A stretch of 64,000 nt of DNA, taken from NCBI GenBank assembly GCA_002900995.3, contig CM035309.1, positions 2,548,389 through 2,612,388 of the forward strand, given 5' to 3'. A program made the position numbers and the translations under genes. Shown here in pieces: positions 35,073 through 47,169 of this stretch (positions are counted from its first letter, which is position 1; every line of letters starts with the position of its first letter). The notes below the pieces were generated by a model, which did not search any database, had not been told where the DNA came from, and saw only the letters and a program-made list of their open reading frames with translations. This DNA is from Ganoderma boninense. Taxonomy: Eukaryota; Basidiomycota; Agaricomycetes; Polyporales; Polyporaceae.

Positions 35073-35269
35073 GCAAGGCACAACGGGACAGGTGTACGAT
35101 AGGGCGACGTTCCAATTGAAGTCGCGAGCCGGTTGTTGATGAGTTAAGAGCGATGACGCGTAGTGACGCAGGCATGCGCGAAATGTGGTGAGCGAGCTAG
35201 GGGCGAATGGAGTAGTATTTTAAGTGGGCGCGACGCAAGGCGAACGCGAAACACTCCCCCTTCCCTGCC

Positions 35270-35914
35270 ATGTCGACAACTCAGCGACCACTGCAGCCTC
35301 TTGTAGCGACACTGCGGGATGCGCGCGACGAATGCGATGAGCTATACGACACAGTCGCGTCGGCTGTCGCATACCAGATCACGTCGGACGTAGCCAGCTT
35401 TGCCATGGTCGTTGGGGCGATGTCCGAGACCCGAGAGGAACTGAACCGGCTGCTTGACGAGGTTATTCGCGAAATCGTACGTGGTAGTCGCTCGTCGGAG
35501 GGGGCTGTGTTAATGAGGGGATTGCAGGAGCACTTTGACCTTGTGACCGAAAACACAGTCCAAACTGAAGGGTGGATTCGCGACCTCCGCGCAAGTATCG
35601 GACGATGTCCCGAGGACTACGCGATGCTGCCGTATTTCGCTCATCAGACTGGGAGCCTTATCGCTCGCTTGACTGAGCGTCGATCCCGGGCGGACATAAG
35701 GATGCTGGCGCGGTCGCGCGAAAAGGCGTTGCGATCGGCTCGCCTTGTACAGCAGCTCGCGAACGCGTCTATGGACCTGGGCGAACGGGTGAGGCGCAAC
35801 CTCGAGTACTTGTGCAGCCCCACGGCGGCCGATGCAGCCGTGCACGCGCAGTGGGAAGCCTTGCCCGACCTCGTCGATCAGAGCGAACCGATCAACTTCG
35901 AGACCGAGTTCTAG
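35270..35914 (+). CDS. Helical protein of unknown function 2
   Basis: A single open frame of 214 residues starting MSTTQRPLQPLVATLRDARDE soon after a CCCTTCC-rich leader. It is helical and rich in Arg, Glu and Leu (ETREELNRLLDEVIREIV, SREKALRSARLVQQLANA), with an acidic C-terminus (SEPINFETEF). Size and character resemble the preceding gene, and the two may be distant paralogues, but no convincing residue pattern proves it. No domain recognised. Confidence 0.5.
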   Translation: MSTTQRPLQPLVATLRDARDECDELYDTVASAVAYQITSDVASFAMVVGAMSETREELNRLLDEVIREIVRGSRSSEGAVLMRGLQEHFDLVTENTVQTEGWIRDLRASIGRCPEDYAMLPYFAHQTGSLIARLTERRSRADIRMLARSREKALRSARLVQQLANASMDLGERVRRNLEYLCSPTAADAAVHAQWEALPDLVDQSEPINFETEF

Positions 35915-36373
35915 GCGACGGGCGAAAGAAGGCGAAAGCGAAGTGTCGCGGGCGAAAGCGAAGTAATGTACGATAGTCGCTTGTATCGAGTCGTCGAGTA
36001 ATCGCGATTAGCTTGCCGGTACGTCTTCTTGGCACTGCTTGATGGCTTGGGCCGCCTCGGGATGTTCCGCCTCGGAGACCGCGCGACACATCGTGTTCGA
36101 GAAGCACCGCTTCTTCGGGACCGAGGGCATGGAAGCATTCGACGGGCGGGGCGCCCAAGAAGGCGCGCGTCGGTGAAGCCTGGTAGAACCCTCGGCGACG
36201 GGGGCTTGGTAAACGTCGAGCGGGTGCAGAAGGGTAACGATGCCGCCGGTTTGCTAGGCATAAAGGACGGTCTCGACGCTGGTGGTGTTCCTCCTCCCCC
36301 CAGCTTCGTGCCGCCTCTTGCTCCTCATTCGTCCTTGCTTTTCTTCATCCACCGCTACACCACTGCCACCCTC

Positions 36374-37098
36374 ATGTCCCCCACCGCCCCACGCCAAGAC
36401 ACAGGCCCGGCCGACAAGCCCGACGGCCTCACGCAAGCGCGCTCCTTCGTCGCGCAATTACGAGGGATGGAGCCGACGGTCGAGGACGACGACAAGGCCC
36501 ACATCGGGTGGGTCGAGGACATGGCGATCGCTCTGGTACGTCGCTCGTCGCTTTTCGCTTGTAACACTGACGCGACTGTTTTTGCAGGGGAGCGCCTCGG
36601 AAGCGGGCGAAGAGCCCGAAGAAATCGAACGGCTCGCGGACCAGGTGTTCACCGAGCACCAGACTCAGCTGTCTTCGCTTTTCGAAGACTGGCCCGACTG
36701 GGCAAGCCCCGACATCACCGGCGCGTACGAACGCGCGAAGGAGGCGGCCAAAGCTGCCAAGGCCGCCGCAGCCGCCGAACGCGATCGCAAGACCGCCGAA
36801 AGCAACGCGCGACTCGCGGCTTTCCTCGCGGAGAAGAAGCGGGCGCTCGAGGAGAAGAGGCAGGCACGCGCGACCGCTGCCTCGACTACCCCTGGGGCGA
36901 CGGGACTCGCCTCCCCTGCGCGTATCCTCCCTCCTCAACCACCGGTCGCGTCAACCTCCACAACTCGAGGCACGGGCGACGGCGGCGCGAAGCGTAAGCG
37001 CGACTCTTCGACTGTCGCTGGCGAACCCGAGGCGAAGAAGACTCGCGCGAAGGCGGCGCGAAAGGATCCCGGGCCTGTGCTGGCCCACGTCATCGATC
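36374..37098 (+). CDS. Lys/Ala-rich coiled-coil protein, cut by gap
   Basis: Exon 1 (36374-36535) is spliced by GTACGT...TTGCAG to exon 2 (from 36588), which runs into the N gap. An acidic N-terminal region (EDDDKAHIGWVEDMAIAL) and SLFEDWPDWASPDITGAY precede a long Ala/Lys/Arg coiled coil (ERAKEAAKAAKAAAAAERDR). A Pro/Thr linker and basic nuclear-localisation-like clusters (GAKRKRDSS, AKKTRAKAARK) follow. Basidiomycete genomes carry many such coiled-coil proteins, often continued by Cys-rich zinc-binding segments, which would lie in the gap here. Function unknown; probably nuclear. Confidence 0.6.
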
Positions 37099-37198
37099 NN
37101 NNNNNNNNNNNNNNNNNNNNNNNNNNNNNNNNNNNNNNNNNNNNNNNNNNNNNNNNNNNNNNNNNNNNNNNNNNNNNNNNNNNNNNNNNNNNNNNNNN
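37099..37198. other. Assembly gap (100 N)
   Basis: Exactly 100 unknown bases, the usual placeholder for a scaffold join of unknown length. It truncates the coiled-coil gene to its left. Confidence 0.99.
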
Positions 37199-38447
37199 AA
37201 GATGGACTCAGCAGTCAGAACGTGCGTGCGAGTCAGAGTTGGTGGCTCGAAAAGGTTATACGCTTCGTGGCGTTTCCCTGAGAGCCGAGCCAACCTGGAC
37301 GTATACGAAAAGGCTCTTCGTTGAGGGCTCGAAGGCAAGCCCTACGCACTGCTTAAAAACAGACCCGTGTGCACGCTGTAATCGTACAGCAGATCGCCGG
37401 GCAGTCTCACGGCTGTCACCGACATCCGCTGTGATGGCCAATTGCAATAGCCTCTTTCGATCCACGACCCAAAAAACGTTTTCTTCTCGAGAGGATCCGC
37501 ATGAAAGACGATGGATCAACTCACATGCCATTATTCTGCCAGGGGAACGGTCTGCCTGGTGCCGCGGTACAACTGCGCGCATTCGTCTCTTCCGCAGACT
37601 CCATCGGAACAGCAACGATTTTCGTGGTGGAATGACCGTATGTCGTCGCGGGGCCCAAGAGGTGGGGGTTGAGCGTTGAACGTGGACACGCACGAGGGTG
37701 TAGCTGTCCTACACGAAGTCAACCCTGGAACGTGCACGGTCTTGCGCGGAACCACGCCGGTGAGGCGAGACTGACATTATCCTGGGAACGAGATAAATAC
37801 ACGCATCAAAGGACCTCGGCGGAGAGATGCGGCCATACTTACCTGAACTATGTCCCACTGTCTTAATATACCGACCAGATGGTATTGGCGAGACAGTAGC
37901 TCGATCGTAGGCACTGTTTCGGAAGGCGTGAGTGTCCCTAGGACGGAAGCCGGCGATATATGTACCCTTAGTATTACGGTACCGTCAGCGGCCAAATATC
38001 CGAGCAGAGGACAGGATGCCAGCATTGAGAATGAACTATGGGTGACCAGGCCGAAAACCAGGCAGATGGCCAGTGGATATGGAGCACAGGCTGTCCTCCG
38101 CATGAATTAGTCCTAAGCACTCTGTAAGTCTGGAAGTCTTACTTTACACATTTAGAAGCTTGATCCTGGCTGGCCCAACTTTGCAACATTTCATGGATCG
38201 TACATGCAAGCGATTGAGAGGCATCTGCAAACTATTCCGGGGCTCGGTACACTAAAAATTAGGGCTGTGAGGAGGAGAAAGCGAGCTGTTGGTTGCAGAC
38301 AGAATAGACAGAAAGAGCAGAGTGTGCAGAGGCAGGCTCAGGCAGCAGAGCCATGCGCTCGTCTAGCGGCCGGCAAATCCCGGAAGGCCGCGGGTAAATC
38401 CGGTCGTCATGGAGCGCACAGCGACACCTCCGAAGCTTGTCTCCTTA
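37199..38447. other. No gene recognised
   Basis: 1.2 kb right of the gap with no convincing coding sequence and no visible continuation of the gene cut by the gap, which suggests that more than 100 bases are missing. Confidence 0.5.
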
Positions 38448-38800
38448 CAGCAGATTCACAAATGCATGACGCGTGTCGAAAAAATTTCGACGCGTTCGAA
38501 TCTTCCAACCTATCTTCCGAACCAGTCTTCCAACCCACAAGCGCCCGTCAAACCCTTACAAAGCGGCGTGGCATGTTTGGCTCCTCGCCAGAAATGGGCT
38601 GTGTGTGACTCTCGTGACGGCACGCGTTCGCAACGGGGGTTCGTCACGCACCATTTCGGGCAGGGGACCAAACAAACCACGCCGGCGGGGATTGGCCCGA
38701 TGGGCGTCTATGGGTTGGAAGATTGGGTCGGAAGGTTGCTCGGAAGATTGGGACGCGTCGAAAAAAATCTTGGACGCGTCATCCATTTGTGAATCTGCTG
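38448..38800. mobile_element. MITE with long imperfect terminal inverted repeats
   Basis: The left end CAGCAGATTCACAAATGCAT and the right end read in reverse (CAGCAGATTCACAAATGGAT) match over about 28 bases except one. Imperfect similarity continues for about 100 bases (GACGCGT, TTCGACGCGT, AATCTTCC, CTTCCAACCCA on both sides). The ends are flanked by TA on each side, as left by Tc1/mariner-type transposases. The 353 bp interior has no transposase, so the element is non-autonomous. Confidence 0.85.
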
Positions 38801-39299
38801 TAACTTACACTTACTACAACCAACCTTCATCTCATGCATGTACTTCAAACAGGCATAAGCATGGAGACTCTGTCATCACCATTTGTTAGCCACCCGGCAG
38901 GGCATGTGGACGATACCCCAAACGTCGCCTTCTCTGTCAGGTAGTCGTTCGAACGACTTTGACTTCTACTGCGCACTCCCCAGGCAAGTCACGGCAAGGT
39001 GAAGTACCCTATTCACCCTCAAGCATTCCAGATACTCATGGACGTTCCTGGAATCCACAGTTACCCATCACCTGTGAGGGTCGGGTACAGTAAGATTTTA
39101 AGACGGCGCTTTTTAGACTGGCGATCCTTCTCGTCTACGTCTTCTCCTATACCAACCTACTGCTTCTTGACCCCGATGCTGTCCATCAAGCTCTATGGGC
39201 ACACCCCTACACCTTCGGGAACCGAGCACGCCCGGTTATAACGGCACTGGGAGCACGCGACACGCAGCGTCAAGTGCGCGACTCGCTCCTCTCGATACC
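38801..39299. other. Intergenic upstream of lipase 1
   Basis: Half a kilobase between the MITE and the first lipase gene; it should hold the lipase promoter. Nothing specific is recognised. Confidence 0.5.
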
Positions 39300-40559
39300 A
39301 TGGCTCCCATCTACTCGCTGGCTGCTATGCTCTTCGCCGTGTCGTCTGCAGTCCTTGCCGTACCCGCTCCTTCGTCCCTACCGAGGCAAGATGCAGACAC
39401 GGCCGGCAAAGTCACATCACTCCCTGAATCTCAGATCACGCCGTTCCGGCCATACACTCATTTTGCCAGCACTGCCTATTGTCTCCCCATCACCGTCGTC
39501 AACTGGAGCTGTGGCCATAATTGTAAAGCCAATCCCAATTTCAAACCTCTCGCGTCGGGAGGGGATGGCATTTTCGTACAGTTTTGTGAGTCATTCTCCT
39601 GTTTCACCACTTCCTTCCTTCTCAACGCTGCGAGTGCAGGGTATGTCGGGTACGATCCCGACCTCGACGAGGTCATCGTCGCCCATCAGGGCACAGACCT
39701 GCTCACCATGTAGGTTAACGTAACGCCACGCTGCGCGTTATGTGGCTCACGGTTCCATTTAGCGTCCCGGTGTTGGAGGATTTGGACATATTGCCACTCC
39801 CTTTGGACCCTAAACTCTTCCCTGGAATACCCCTAGATGCTGTCGTTCACAATGGCTTTGCAATAGCTCAAGCAGAGTACGTTTCGATAAGGCTGCGTGC
39901 GCCACACTAGCTAACTGCATCCCAGAACATCTCAGTTTGTCTTGACAGCTGTCAAGAACGCGATGCAAGAATTCAATACGACCAAGATCACGACTACCGG
40001 CCATTCTCTCGGTGCGTTCTGCGCTGTTCGCCCGGTTGTCGATTTTGACTTAAATCCTCGGCCTGCATCAGGAGCGGCGATTTCGCTACTCGACGCCGTA
40101 TTCCTGCATTTACAGCTCCCCAACGCGACTGTTCGCTATGTCGGATATGGTTTACCCCGAGTACGCCGTAACGCTCTTTCCCCTGCATCTGTCCCAGGCT
40201 CAAAGTTGGCGTGCAGGTCGGCTATGAGCCGTTCGTGGACTATGTCGACAAGCTCGGCTTCGAAGTGAATCACATCGCCAACAAGAAGGACCTCGTCCCC
40301 ATCCTCCCCCTGTGGCTCCTCGGCTACCGTCACATCAGCGGGGAAATACATATAGACGAGCTTAATCAGTGGATGAACTGCCCTGGTGCGTTTGCTGCGC
40401 TTTCTCGCGACCGTGCTGCGGCGCCGCCTGACCACCGTGCCAAGGACAGGCCACGACAACATCAGCCCGTTCTGCACCGTTGGGGACGTTAATCTCGTGC
40501 TGGACTTCAACATCTTTGATCACAATGGGCCGTACGCAGGTGTGCTTATAGGGTGTTAA
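39300..40559 (+). CDS. Secreted class 3 lipase, tandem copy 1
   Basis: A multi-exon gene for an extracellular triacylglycerol-lipase-like hydrolase. The signal peptide is MAPIYSLAAMLFAVSSAVLA, followed by a short propeptide (QITPFRPYTHFASTAYC, the family's conserved start). Then come WYVGYDPDLDEVIVAHQGTD and the nucleophile elbow G-H-S-L-G (about 40,003; a GTGCGT...CATCAG intron splits its last Gly). The catalytic Asp is in HIANKKDLVPILP and the catalytic His in SGEIHIDE. The protein ends GPYAGVLIGC. Intron positions match the second copy at 41816, so the two arose by tandem duplication. The usual family role is esterolysis of lipids or plant esters outside the cell. Confidence 0.9.
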
Positions 40560-41815
40560 TGTCATGTGACGAACAGCCATCTCGTCCCTCCGGAGTGCAG
40601 TCCGATATGGCTTACGAAGTTGGTCAGAAGTGCCAGCGTTCAGTACCAGGCACAGGCATGTCGCTGATGCATGCGTCGCTTGCCGTTGAGGGTTCGTGCG
40701 GGGATTTCGGCGCTTCTAGCTCGGTCCCGCGGCAGGCAAGAGAGAGAGACCTGGGGCAGACAGCCCTGATAGACGTCGGTAATTCAGTCATCCGGTGATG
40801 ACGATAGCCGGAGTTATGATGTCAGATTCTCACCGGATCCAAAGGCCTTGACAGAACAGAAGGACGACGAGTGAATGGCAACAGCGACGCTTGCAATGGT
40901 GTGCCGCAGTGCCAGTGAGCCTCTTTGTGCCCCCCTCCCGTTCTCTAGTCACGCAGCATCCAATTTAACAGGTCATTTAAGAACGATCTCCGACGTGGAG
41001 CTAAGCATCGCGGTTCTGTGGCTCCTGAGCTTGTGTTCTGACGTCAACGACGGAATGTTCACCCGCTTTACATCCGTTCCCATTCGCCCGTCCGTCGTGG
41101 GTTCATGACTTGCTTATTGAGCGCTCTCATGCTCGTCCTCGTTCAGCTGACGCGTTCCCATATAGATTCTCAGCACACCAGGTACCTGTCTGTCCACCAA
41201 CGAGATGAGCAAGCGCACTACCGTCTACATCTACATCCATGCACCAGTCCATCATCCACCGCCGCACGCTGGCATCCGAACGCATTCCCTCTGTCAAGGC
41301 TGGCACGATGCGCGGCCGTGCTTTTTTTACTGCGTGGGTAGTCCGCCTTCCTGCTCGCGTCATACTTCCTCTGATCGCTCTCGCACCTGCCAGAACGAGG
41401 AAACAGGGTGTCGCTACGAAGACCCTTGCTGCACATGCTGCCCTCGACCCGCGCGCCGAGCCACCCCCATCCATCGTGATCCGACCGCCACGTTCGTGGG
41501 CCTACCGGTCCCAGCGATTCAGTGTCCCTATCCGGGCTCTCCCAACTGACAACCGCTGACACCGCGGTGCCCACATACGACTCCTTAGGCCAGGCTTCGC
41601 GTCTTCCGCCCTGCAGATGCACAAAGCGCAGCCGGCGATCCTCGTCCAGGGCGAAGCAGCCTTCCAGGAGTATAAGACCTGCGCATATGCGCCCTCCCGG
41701 TTCCTCGATCGCGGGCTCTCTTCTCTCGGCTCCCCTGCAGCAGCACCCCGGATCCCCCACCCCCGCGGCACTTCCATCCGCCCTTCCCTCCAGGCTTCCC
41801 AAACTCTATCCGACA
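40560..41815. other. Intergenic between the lipases
   Basis: 1.25 kb without a recognisable gene. The stretch 41,560-41,815 is GC- and pyrimidine-rich, as expected for the promoter and leader of the second lipase. Confidence 0.5.
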
Positions 41816-43275
41816 ATGGGTTTCTCATCCTCCCTGAAGACCATCGGCTCCGCCGCGCTCCTCGCGGGGGCACTCCTGCCCGTCGCCCTCGGTGCTGCAG
41901 TGCCTGTCCCCATCCCCGCCGCCGCCGCCGACGCACTCACGAAGCGACAGAGCACGTCGGCGATAACCGCGCTGTCGACGACGCAGATCACCGCGTTCCG
42001 GCCGTACACGCACTACGCGAGCACGGCGTTCTGCTCGCCGAACGTGACGCGGACGTGGACGTGCGGCGCGAACTGCGAGGCGAACCCCTCGTTCGAGCCG
42101 ATCGCGGCGGGCGGAGACGGCGCCCTCACCCAGTTCTGTGCGTCGTTCCATCTGCCTCCTCCCGATCCTTTCCGCTGACGGTGGCAGGAACGCCAACGCA
42201 TGTATGCAGGGTTTGTGGGATTCGACCCGGTTCTGGACGAGATCATCGTTGCGCACCAGGGCACGGACACGAGCAAAATGTGAGGCCACTTCTCGTGCAG
42301 TGGTATCATGGCGGCGAACAGTCGACTTACGAGGAGGTCGTCCTGCCCGCCTTCGCCTTTTGCAGCCTTCCTATCATAGAGGACGCCGACATCATCCGCG
42401 AGAGCTTGGACCCGAAGCTGTTCCCCGGGATCAGCAGCAGCATTGGCGTACACAGTGGCTTCGCCGGGTCGCAGTCGAGGTCGGTCCCCCTGGAGATCTT
42501 CGCTGCTGAGTGCATACATTGACCTTGAATGGAACGCGGTGCCGAATCGCGCAGATCGGCCTCGGACGTGCTCGCCGCGGTCAAGGCAGGGATCGCGCAG
42601 CACAGCGCGACGAAGGTGACGGTGACGGGCCACTCGCTCGGTGAGTACAGTCTTACTCCCAGCACCAGCGTCCACTCGGGCCCGAGCTCGAGCCTCGAGC
42701 GAGGGAACGTGGGACGCTTCCTGAGCAGAGGCTGACCGAAACGTGCGAACGCATATCAATTGCAATTGAATTACATGCGTCCTGGCTCCATTCAATCATT
42801 ATCCATTATCGCCCGGGAAAAAACATCGATACAGGCGCAGCGATCGCGCTCATCGACGCGGTCTTCGTGCACCTGAACCTGCCGGGGGTGACGACGCGCT
42901 TCGTCGGGTACGGGCTGCCGCGCGTGGGCGACCAGGCCTGGGCGGACTTCGTCGACGGGCTGCCCGTGCAGGTCACGCACGTGAACAACAAGGAGGACAT
43001 CATCCCGATCCTGCCCGGCAAGTTCCTCGGGTTCCACCACCCGTCGGGCGAGGTGCACATCCAGGACTCCAACGCGTGGCTCGCTTGCCCTGGTGCGTCG
43101 TGCATAGCATTTCGTGTGGTATCGGGTGTGTGGAGGGGCTGATGTGCGGGTTGGGGGACGGACAGGCCAGGACAACTCGAACAAGGAGTGCATCGTGGGG
43201 GATGTGCCGAACATCTTCGAGGGCGACGAGTCGGATCACGACGGGCCTTACGACGGGATTACGATGGGATGTTAG
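41816..43275 (+). CDS. Secreted class 3 lipase, tandem copy 2
   Basis: Same family and intron layout as the gene at 39300. The signal peptide is MGFSSSLKTIGSAALLAGAL with LGAAVPVP after it, and a likely Kex2-type site LTKRQ follows. The fold markers are QITAFRPYTHYASTAFC, then GFDPVLDEIIVAHQGTD, the nucleophile elbow G-H-S-L-G at about 42,630, the Asp in HVNNKEDIIPILP and the His in SGEVHIQD. The C-terminus is GPYDGITMGC. All catalytic residues are present. A KR site absent from copy 1 suggests processing of a propeptide here. Third positions are G/C-rich compared with copy 1, so the copies have been separate for some time. Confidence 0.92.
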
Positions 43276-43813
43276 GATGGAGTGACTTGGTACGATATTT
43301 ATTACAATGCAAAATGTCCTTGAAGGCTTTATGAACCTGGTTCCGGATTGCTCGATGGCTATGTGCAACTGGGAAACGAGGCATGCAGTCTGGACTTGTC
43401 AGGGTCTGGTCTTCCACCATGAAAGTTGTCCAGGAAGGAGCTCAATACTTGAAGGGAAATCGACTTCTGTATATTCCTTGCAACCTCGCTGTCTCGAATA
43501 AATATTATACAAGCATCCACCCCGTGTGTCGCGCTACATAAGGTTATGTCGGTCTTGCCATCGCAGTCGGCCGGGCTCTGTGCGGAGCTAGCAACCCGGC
43601 ATCCGTTCACCACCGTCCCAGGTACTCGCGTCGCTCCATATTCACCAGTATCGGCTTTCAACAGATGTTCACGACATCCGCCTTCAAGACGCGGACCTGG
43701 TTCCCATCCCCTAGCTTCTCGATGGTGGCAGTCTGCGAAGCGGTGTCTTGGCTCGAGTGCATTCCTCCTGAGGTAGAGCGGCCTGATTGGAGTCCGTCAA
43801 CCAAACCGGCATC
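43276..43813. other. Intergenic between convergent genes
   Basis: Spacer between lipase 2 (+) and the DUF6534 gene (-) with no recognised content. Confidence 0.5.
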
Positions 43814-45991
43814 CTACGGGGAAATCGGCAGCGACTTACCATCGCTGTGGGTTATGGTATTGAATTCGATCGCGACCGGCAGAGTTGCACCAGCCCGGTC
43901 GCCCTCGCGAATCTCGGTTCCAAATACGAAGTCGGTGCCAACCATATGTATAGCAGCACGGTCCTTGAGAGACTTCCTGCGGTTCAGGCTTGATGTAATG
44001 ATCAATAAATAAATAAATAAAGGAAAAAATAGTAAAGCATACGCGGCGAGTAGTGTATTTGCGTATACTAAAGGGGTGGTCAGTACCATGGCCGTGAAAT
44101 GCAGAACGGAAGGGCGCACATTTGGATACAACGATAGCCATCGCCGTAAAGATTCCGACCTCATCGGGAACGATGACGAGCTGTATCAACAGATGCACAA
44201 TGAGCAAACATGCCCTCCGGGTTAATGAGGATATGTGGTTCATACAACGAGGAATAAAGACATCATAGATACACTGTAGATTGGCGAAGAAACTTTGCGT
44301 TAGCTAGCGGCTACGCCATGTCTTGTGGTCGAGTTACTGACCTGGTGATCAACCCTGCCGTGAGATGAAAAGAATTAGTCACTGCCGGATCTATTGTACG
44401 AGTCGGGGCCCACCTGTGGTGATAGTGTACAGGACCAACACGTCCACCGTTGAGTCCGTTCTGAGGCAGGACGATAAGAAGTGGATCAGAGGACTCGGAC
44501 TCGGAGATTTCCAAGACGGCTTACCGCTTGACTCCGCTACGACTCTTGCGCAATGCAATAATGAGGACAGTGGTCAGGATCAAGTCAGCACATGCGGCAA
44601 ATCCTGAGCCGCAGGCCAAAAGCCACTAGGAGCCATGAGTGTCAGTACACAAAAACGCTTCCGAGCAACTCCAGTCTACGCACAGTCTTGGACACGAAAT
44701 CGTCGAAGCTTCCAGATTGGCTGCGTTGCATAAAAGTTAGGTATATGCCAACAACGTAGCCAACGATGCACAGCTACGCACTCTCTGGCTGTCACAGCTA
44801 GGAAAGTAGGCATTAATATATGGACAATAGTCAGCTGAGTCGACCTCTCACCAATACAAAATCCTGGCAGTGTCAATAGCGACTTGCAGTAAGCATACAA
44901 TATTGTAGTGATGGAGGCCCGGAGGGACGAGAAATTCTCACCCAATTCGCTAAGCAAACAAATGATCTGTCCCCGAAATGAGATGCCAATATTGTCCCTG
45001 TCTAGCCACAACGGATGCATACTTACCGCCAGGACTACCCATATTCTGTACTGCTTTCCGACTACAAGTGGGCAAATGTTCAGTCAAATGCGGCATGAGC
45101 TACCCTCGTCATAACTTACAAAGCCAAGCACGGCGAGCGAAAAATCTGCCACAATTCAGTCCGTTTGATAAGCCGGTCTATACTTGATGCTGCAAAGAAG
45201 TGTCACATACCCTTGCGCGGTCGCAATGATCAAACTCTGATGGCAAGAAATCATTAGCATCGATTACAGGCTGGTCGTAAGGTTCGACTGCGTACTGTGA
45301 ACATTGGAAGGAACTGTAGGTATGAACGTCATTAGCATCACCTGTAACAGCCCGAGAATCTGAGACACACACCTGCATGGGGCTACGTAGGTTGATAATG
45401 AACCGGCGTTGAGTCCTTTCAAAATCGAGTCACGCTAGAGCGTAGTTACTCACCGAGTAGGCACCGCGAGAAGGAAGGGGTCGAAATACGCAGTGACCAG
45501 GTAGTAGTAGCTAATGATTCTGGACTCTGAGCGCTGTGGGAATCAATGAGATTGTCGCAGTGGGCTTACCATGTGTCGCAACTCAATGCGATGTGTACCG
45601 TCTCGAGGATGCTATAGTGATAAATGTTCAGTCGAGGAGCGGGAGGAGAGGGATATAGGAGACAAACACTGTCAAGTACACCTATACAGAGGATGACTGT
45701 CAGACATAGGGTAGCTAGAAGGGGAGTATGTATCGGCCTCATACGCACCGCTATTTTGAGCTCAATCCTGTCTGAAGTGTACATTCGACTGTACCTGTAC
45801 ACTTGGTTCAGGATGATTCCATATAGCCTATTGGTCAGAGCATCAGTAGAACGCCACCTCGGCATGGAGTACACATAAAAGTTTACGGACGCTATGCCGA
45901 GGAACGTGCCTATAAGCACGGAACCAAATGATTTATCGATGGAAATCTGGGGAAGGGCGTCCAAGGGAGAGGATGAGGGATCTGAGGACAT
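43814..45991 (-). CDS. DUF6534-type seven-pass membrane protein
   Basis: Many small exons on the minus strand assemble into the pattern of this basidiomycete family. It starts MSSDPSSSPLDALPQISIDKS with FGSVLIGTFLGIAS, then LYGIILNQVYRYSRMYTSD. Next come CLTVILCIGVLDSV, YSILETVHIALSCDTW, YYYLVTAYFDPFLLAVPTR, FFARRAWL and ADLILTTVLIIALRKSRSGVKRTDS. The last helices lead to VYANTLLAALNRRKSLKD, the family's hallmark end. The (A)NTLLA-N-RR motif and the HTC-like third-helix position are as expected. Several exon joins in the middle (44.7-45.4 kb) are uncertain, so the exact length is not given. The molecular role of the family is unknown. An AAAT microsatellite lies in one intron near 44,005. Confidence 0.75.
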
Positions 45992-47169
45992 CTTGAGGGG
46001 GATGGAGACAAGTGGTCTGTCTGAGGCATCTGCGCTGAATAGCATCTATATACAGTGTACGGCATCGTATGCCGCCTAGTATGTCATCCGTGGGATCCAC
46101 AAAATCAGATTTCATCACGACATCATCAACGCGAGCCAGATTGGGTGGCAAGTGGATGGGATGAGGAACGCCAGGTTTTCGAGAGGCAGTAGTTCACCTG
46201 TGCCGAAGATAAGTCAGTGTTTGATTCCACATGTGGCTTCCGAACACCGTCCAGCCATATAGAGGATGGTGAAAGCTATCTCTCACCTAGTGACCCATCA
46301 CCGCCGGTTCAGAGCTCCGTGCCTTAGTTCTCGAATGTCCAGCCTGAGGCAGTACAACCTTCGGGGTACGCACTGTACCTGTGCCCCACGCGAGGTCCGT
46401 GGTGGATAGGATTCAGCGTCCAGTGACCAGTTTTTAATGGTCCACACAATGACCCGGAAGATCGATCTCCTAAATAGATACAGGTTAACGACTCAGTTCG
46501 AAATATGTGCGGCGTCCCTGACCTCGAGACGCCAGCGAGCGGCCCCTCTTGGCTCGTAGTCGCCTTCCGATGCTTCCGGCACCCTGATACTCCCACAATA
46601 GGTCAAGCAATCCTCTCCATCGATAACATAAAGTTAATTGGCCCGTAATGGCTTCTGCGGTTTTCGCAATGGGAAGGCGGTTCGACCCATCATACTCACG
46701 GGATAAAGGCAGCGAATGATCGCATCGTATCGGTAGACAGATTGCAGCGAAGCATATTCGGTGCTTGAAGCTTGAACTTCCCTATCCTCCGGCAGCGTGA
46801 CAACAGCAATAGGAACCGAGGAATACGAACCTTCTCCCGCCGCGCGCGATTCACAGCCTGATTTCAATTTGTAAGTTTGGTCGCTTGACAGATGGTACTG
46901 AGTTCAAGGGCGAAAATTCGTCGGTTGTTGTCAGTGGCTTTCCGAATCGAGAGTCTCCATGCAAGTGGTATTACCACGGCGGGGAGCGGGTATATATGCG
47001 AGGCTGGAGGCAGAGTTCCATTATGTGAAACTTTCTACCAGTTAATGTCCTTGCGTTATGCACGGACTAAACACATCCCTTGAGTGGACGTTGACTGGCG
47101 AAAGCGCTCACAGTCTCCCAGTCTCCACGCCACTACTGGCTCGATCCTGAAGGACGACGCATGGCAGTG
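45992..47169. other. No gene recognised
   Basis: 1.2 kb with short frames only. It includes the upstream region of the DUF6534 gene and the 3' flank of the first reductase gene. Confidence 0.5.

Noticed and set aside
46670..46700. Possible tRNA B box GGTTCGACCC
   Set aside because: No A box upstream and no cloverleaf.
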